Assembly: GCA_004299705.1 (NCBI GenBank)
Contig: SCQS01000008.1
Location: 117,804 to 181,803, forward strand
Reading direction: 5' to 3'
Source of the DNA: Rhodanobacteraceae bacterium
GTDB taxonomy: Bacteria; Pseudomonadota; Gammaproteobacteria; Xanthomonadales; Rhodanobacteraceae
Length of the DNA stretch: 64,000 nt
Positions 62,603 through 64,000 of the stretch are shown in pieces; within the stretch, counting starts at the first letter, position 1; every line of letters starts with the position of its first letter. A program made the translations under genes and the position numbers. The notes below the pieces were generated by a model. It made no database searches, was not told the DNA's origin, and worked only from the letters and a program-made list of their open reading frames with translations.

Positions 62603-62841
62603 GCAACGGACCAACCCTGGCGCCGTTGCATACGCGCGCGTTTTCATCGACTTGCGCCATACGCGGGTCACCGCAGCCATCGCCGCGCACGGGAAGATTT
62701 TTCAAACCGCTTGCAGTTTTTGCACATCCGCCGCCGCAACCTGAAAACCTTGCAACCAACCACCAGGTGAAGCGGCGGCTTGATACACCACTGCAAGAGA
62801 CACATACTTCCCGGGTTTTTCAACACTGCAAGGAGATCGAC

Positions 62842-63462
62842 ATGAAACTGTACACATCGCCCGGCGCGTGCTCGTTGGGCGACCACATCGCACTCGAATG
62901 GACGGGCCAGCCGTACGAGGTGGCGCTGGTCAGCCGCGAGGAGCGCGCGACGCCCGAGTTCAGGAAACTCAACCCCGCCGGCGCGGTGCCGGTGCTGGAA
63001 GAAGGTGGCTGGGCGCTGACCCAGAACTCGGCGATCCTCAACTACCTCGCTGACAAATTCCCGGAATCGAAGATCGGCGGCGACGGCACGCCGCAGAGCC
63101 GCGCCGAGGCGAACCGCTGGCTGGGCTTTTTGAATTCCGACATGCACCCGGCGTTCAAGCCGTTGTTCGGCACCACCGATTACCTTGAAGACAAGGCAGT
63201 CATCGAGAAGACCCACGACAACGCGCGCAAACAGTTGCGTGGGATGTTCGAGCGCGCCGACGCACAACTCGGCAAGCACGACTGGCTGGCAGGCTCACGC
63301 TCGATGGCCGATCCCTACCTGTTCGTGATGCTGCGCTGGGCCAAGGGCGCCAAGGTCGACCTTTCCGGCCTCAACAACCTCAAGAAATTCGAGCAACGCA
63401 TGCGCGCCGATGCGGGTGTGCAGAGGGCGCTGAAATCCGAGGGGCTCGATCAGGCGGCGTGA
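62842..63462 (+). CDS. Beta-class glutathione S-transferase
   Basis: A 206-residue cytosolic GST. The thioredoxin-fold N-terminus MKLYTSPGACSLGDHIAL has the Cys10 typical of bacterial beta-class enzymes, then NPAGAVPVLEEGGWALTQNSAIL (glutathione-binding Glu/Asn-Ser). The helical C-terminal domain has LAGSRSMADPYLFVMLRWA. ATG at 62842 has AAGGAG upstream. The longer frame to 62626 is noise. It is divergent from the amyloid-like operon. Confidence 0.92.
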   Translation: MKLYTSPGACSLGDHIALEWTGQPYEVALVSREERATPEFRKLNPAGAVPVLEEGGWALTQNSAILNYLADKFPESKIGGDGTPQSRAEANRWLGFLNSDMHPAFKPLFGTTDYLEDKAVIEKTHDNARKQLRGMFERADAQLGKHDWLAGSRSMADPYLFVMLRWAKGAKVDLSGLNNLKKFEQRMRADAGVQRALKSEGLDQAA

Positions 63463-63540
63463 TTTTCGTGTTGACGCACCGTTGCTCAACCTCGCTGTTA
63501 CGCAAGAAAAACCACGCGACATGCGGTTATTTCTTTTTGT

Positions 63541-63650
63541 CGTCATTCCGGGGCAGCCCGAAGGGCTGAACCCGGAATCCACTTTGTTGTTCAGGGAGAG
63601 CAACATCAAAATGGATTCCGGATCGCGGCTTCGCCGCGTCCGGAATGACG
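63541..63650. repeat. Nested inverted repeat (CATTCCGG/CCGGAATG type)
   Basis: Outer arms CGTCATTCCG (63541-63550) and CGGAATGACG (63641-63650). Inner arms CCGGAATCCA (63572-63581) and TGGATTCCGG (63612-63621). About 110 bp, non-coding, between gst and prpC. The ends resemble the REP-like hairpins at 11655-11740. Confidence 0.7.
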
Positions 63651-63681
63651 ACGGAGTTGTTGAATGCTCCTGTCCCGAGCG

Positions 63682-64000
63682 TCAACGTTTTTCGATCGGG
63701 ACGTATGCCCTATCTTCCGGCCCGGTGTAGTTCGCGCTCGGCCGGATGATCTTGCCATCCTGGCGCTGCTCGATCACGTGCGCGCTCCAGCCGGAGGTGC
63801 GCGAGATCACGAACAACGGCGTGAACATCGCGGTCGGCACGCCCAGCATGTGGTACACGCTGGCCGAGTACCAGTCGAGATTGGGGAACATCTTCTTCAG
63901 TTCCATCATCACGTTCTCGATGCGCTCGGATACCTCGAACAGGCGCGGGTTGCCGCCCTCGGTGCACAGCCTGCGCGAGATTTCCTTGATGATCGGATTG
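63682..64000 (-). CDS. prpC: 2-methylcitrate synthase/citrate synthase PrpC (5' part outside window)
   Basis: The last about 105 codons of a citrate synthase-fold enzyme. [36 protein letters not shown] is the usual C-terminal helix block with the CoA/substrate-binding Arg, and it ends [22 protein letters not shown], typical of PrpC. The frame runs off the window edge. PrpC condenses propionyl-CoA with oxaloacetate in the methylcitrate cycle, the pathway of prpD at 48.6-50.1 kb. A plain citrate synthase is less likely because of the GPEDR ending. Confidence 0.88.
   Translation of the reverse strand, partial: NPIIKEISRRLCTEGGNPRLFEVSERIENVMMELKKMFPNLDWYSASVYHMLGVPTAMFTPLFVISRTSGWSAHVIEQRQDGKIIRPSANYTGPEDRAYVPIEKR

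Overview
The window is a GC-rich gammaproteobacterial chromosome segment. It most resembles the Xanthomonadales, probably a Rhodanobacteraceae relative. The reasons are the miaA-hfq-hflX-hflK-hflC-purA gene order, the tdh/kbl threonine catabolism pair, and above all a Xanthomonas-style N-acetylglucosamine (GlcNAc) and chitin-derivative locus. That locus has TonB-dependent receptors (TBDRs), Glk-family kinases, NagP, a LacI-type NagR, SIS-type NagB-II and NagA. Family assignments come from reading motifs and gene order; no database search was possible.

Layout. (1) 1-860: the 3' part of a short-chain dehydrogenase. (2) 0.9-11.6 kb: a toxin-antitoxin and restriction island, interrupted by housekeeping genes (gor, DUF2784, DUF5996, RDD). 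It holds MazE-like/Doc, an HI1419/HI1420-type pair whose toxin is frameshifted by a 10-bp tandem duplication, Phd/RelE, a methylase-ImmA-PIN operon ending in fused restriction gene remnants, TumE/TumA, and an HTH-nucleotidyltransferase. Several have palindromic operators at the start codon. (3) 11.8-18.7 kb: a small oxidoreductase-like gene and the purA/hflC/hflK/hflX/hfq/miaA cluster (minus strand). A 291-bp MITE-like element sits exactly in the hfq stop/hflX start junction. (4) 18.7-21.7 kb: tdh, a small membrane protein gene, and kbl. (5) 21.8-46.4 kb: the GlcNAc/chitooligosaccharide locus with SGNH hydrolase, GH9, two TBDRs each preceded by a Glk-family kinase, GH20 hexosaminidase, a tryptophan-halogenase-like flavoprotein, a cupin/JmjC protein, a TPR-sulfotransferase, and the nagP-nagR-nagBII-nagA operon. 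(6) 46.4-56.7 kb: pseudouridine synthase, an OmpA-family porin, prpD, a yybP-ykoY-type (Mn2+) riboswitch with a TerC gene, DUF924, DUF6159, an S9 peptidase, and FadH. (7) 56.9-62.6 kb: a sigma-54 activator and a convergent operon resembling a Fap-type functional amyloid system. The operon encodes a Gly-rich secreted protein, two small secreted proteins, a C39 peptidase and a coiled-coil/beta-barrel outer-membrane protein, with a good -24/-12 promoter. (8) 62.8-64 kb: a beta-class GST, a repeat, and the 3' end of prpC.

How it works together. In the GlcNAc locus, GH20 and GH9 enzymes would trim chitooligosaccharides and TBDRs import them. NagP would then carry GlcNAc across the inner membrane, a Glk-family kinase phosphorylates it, and NagA and NagB-II convert it to fructose-6-P, under NagR control. 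The most unusual feature is that both TBDRs carry a C-terminal OmpA-type peptidoglycan-binding domain behind a proline-rich linker. The domain is nearly identical to that of the stand-alone OmpA porin at 47.3 kb.

No tRNA, rRNA, CRISPR array, complete IS element or prophage was seen.
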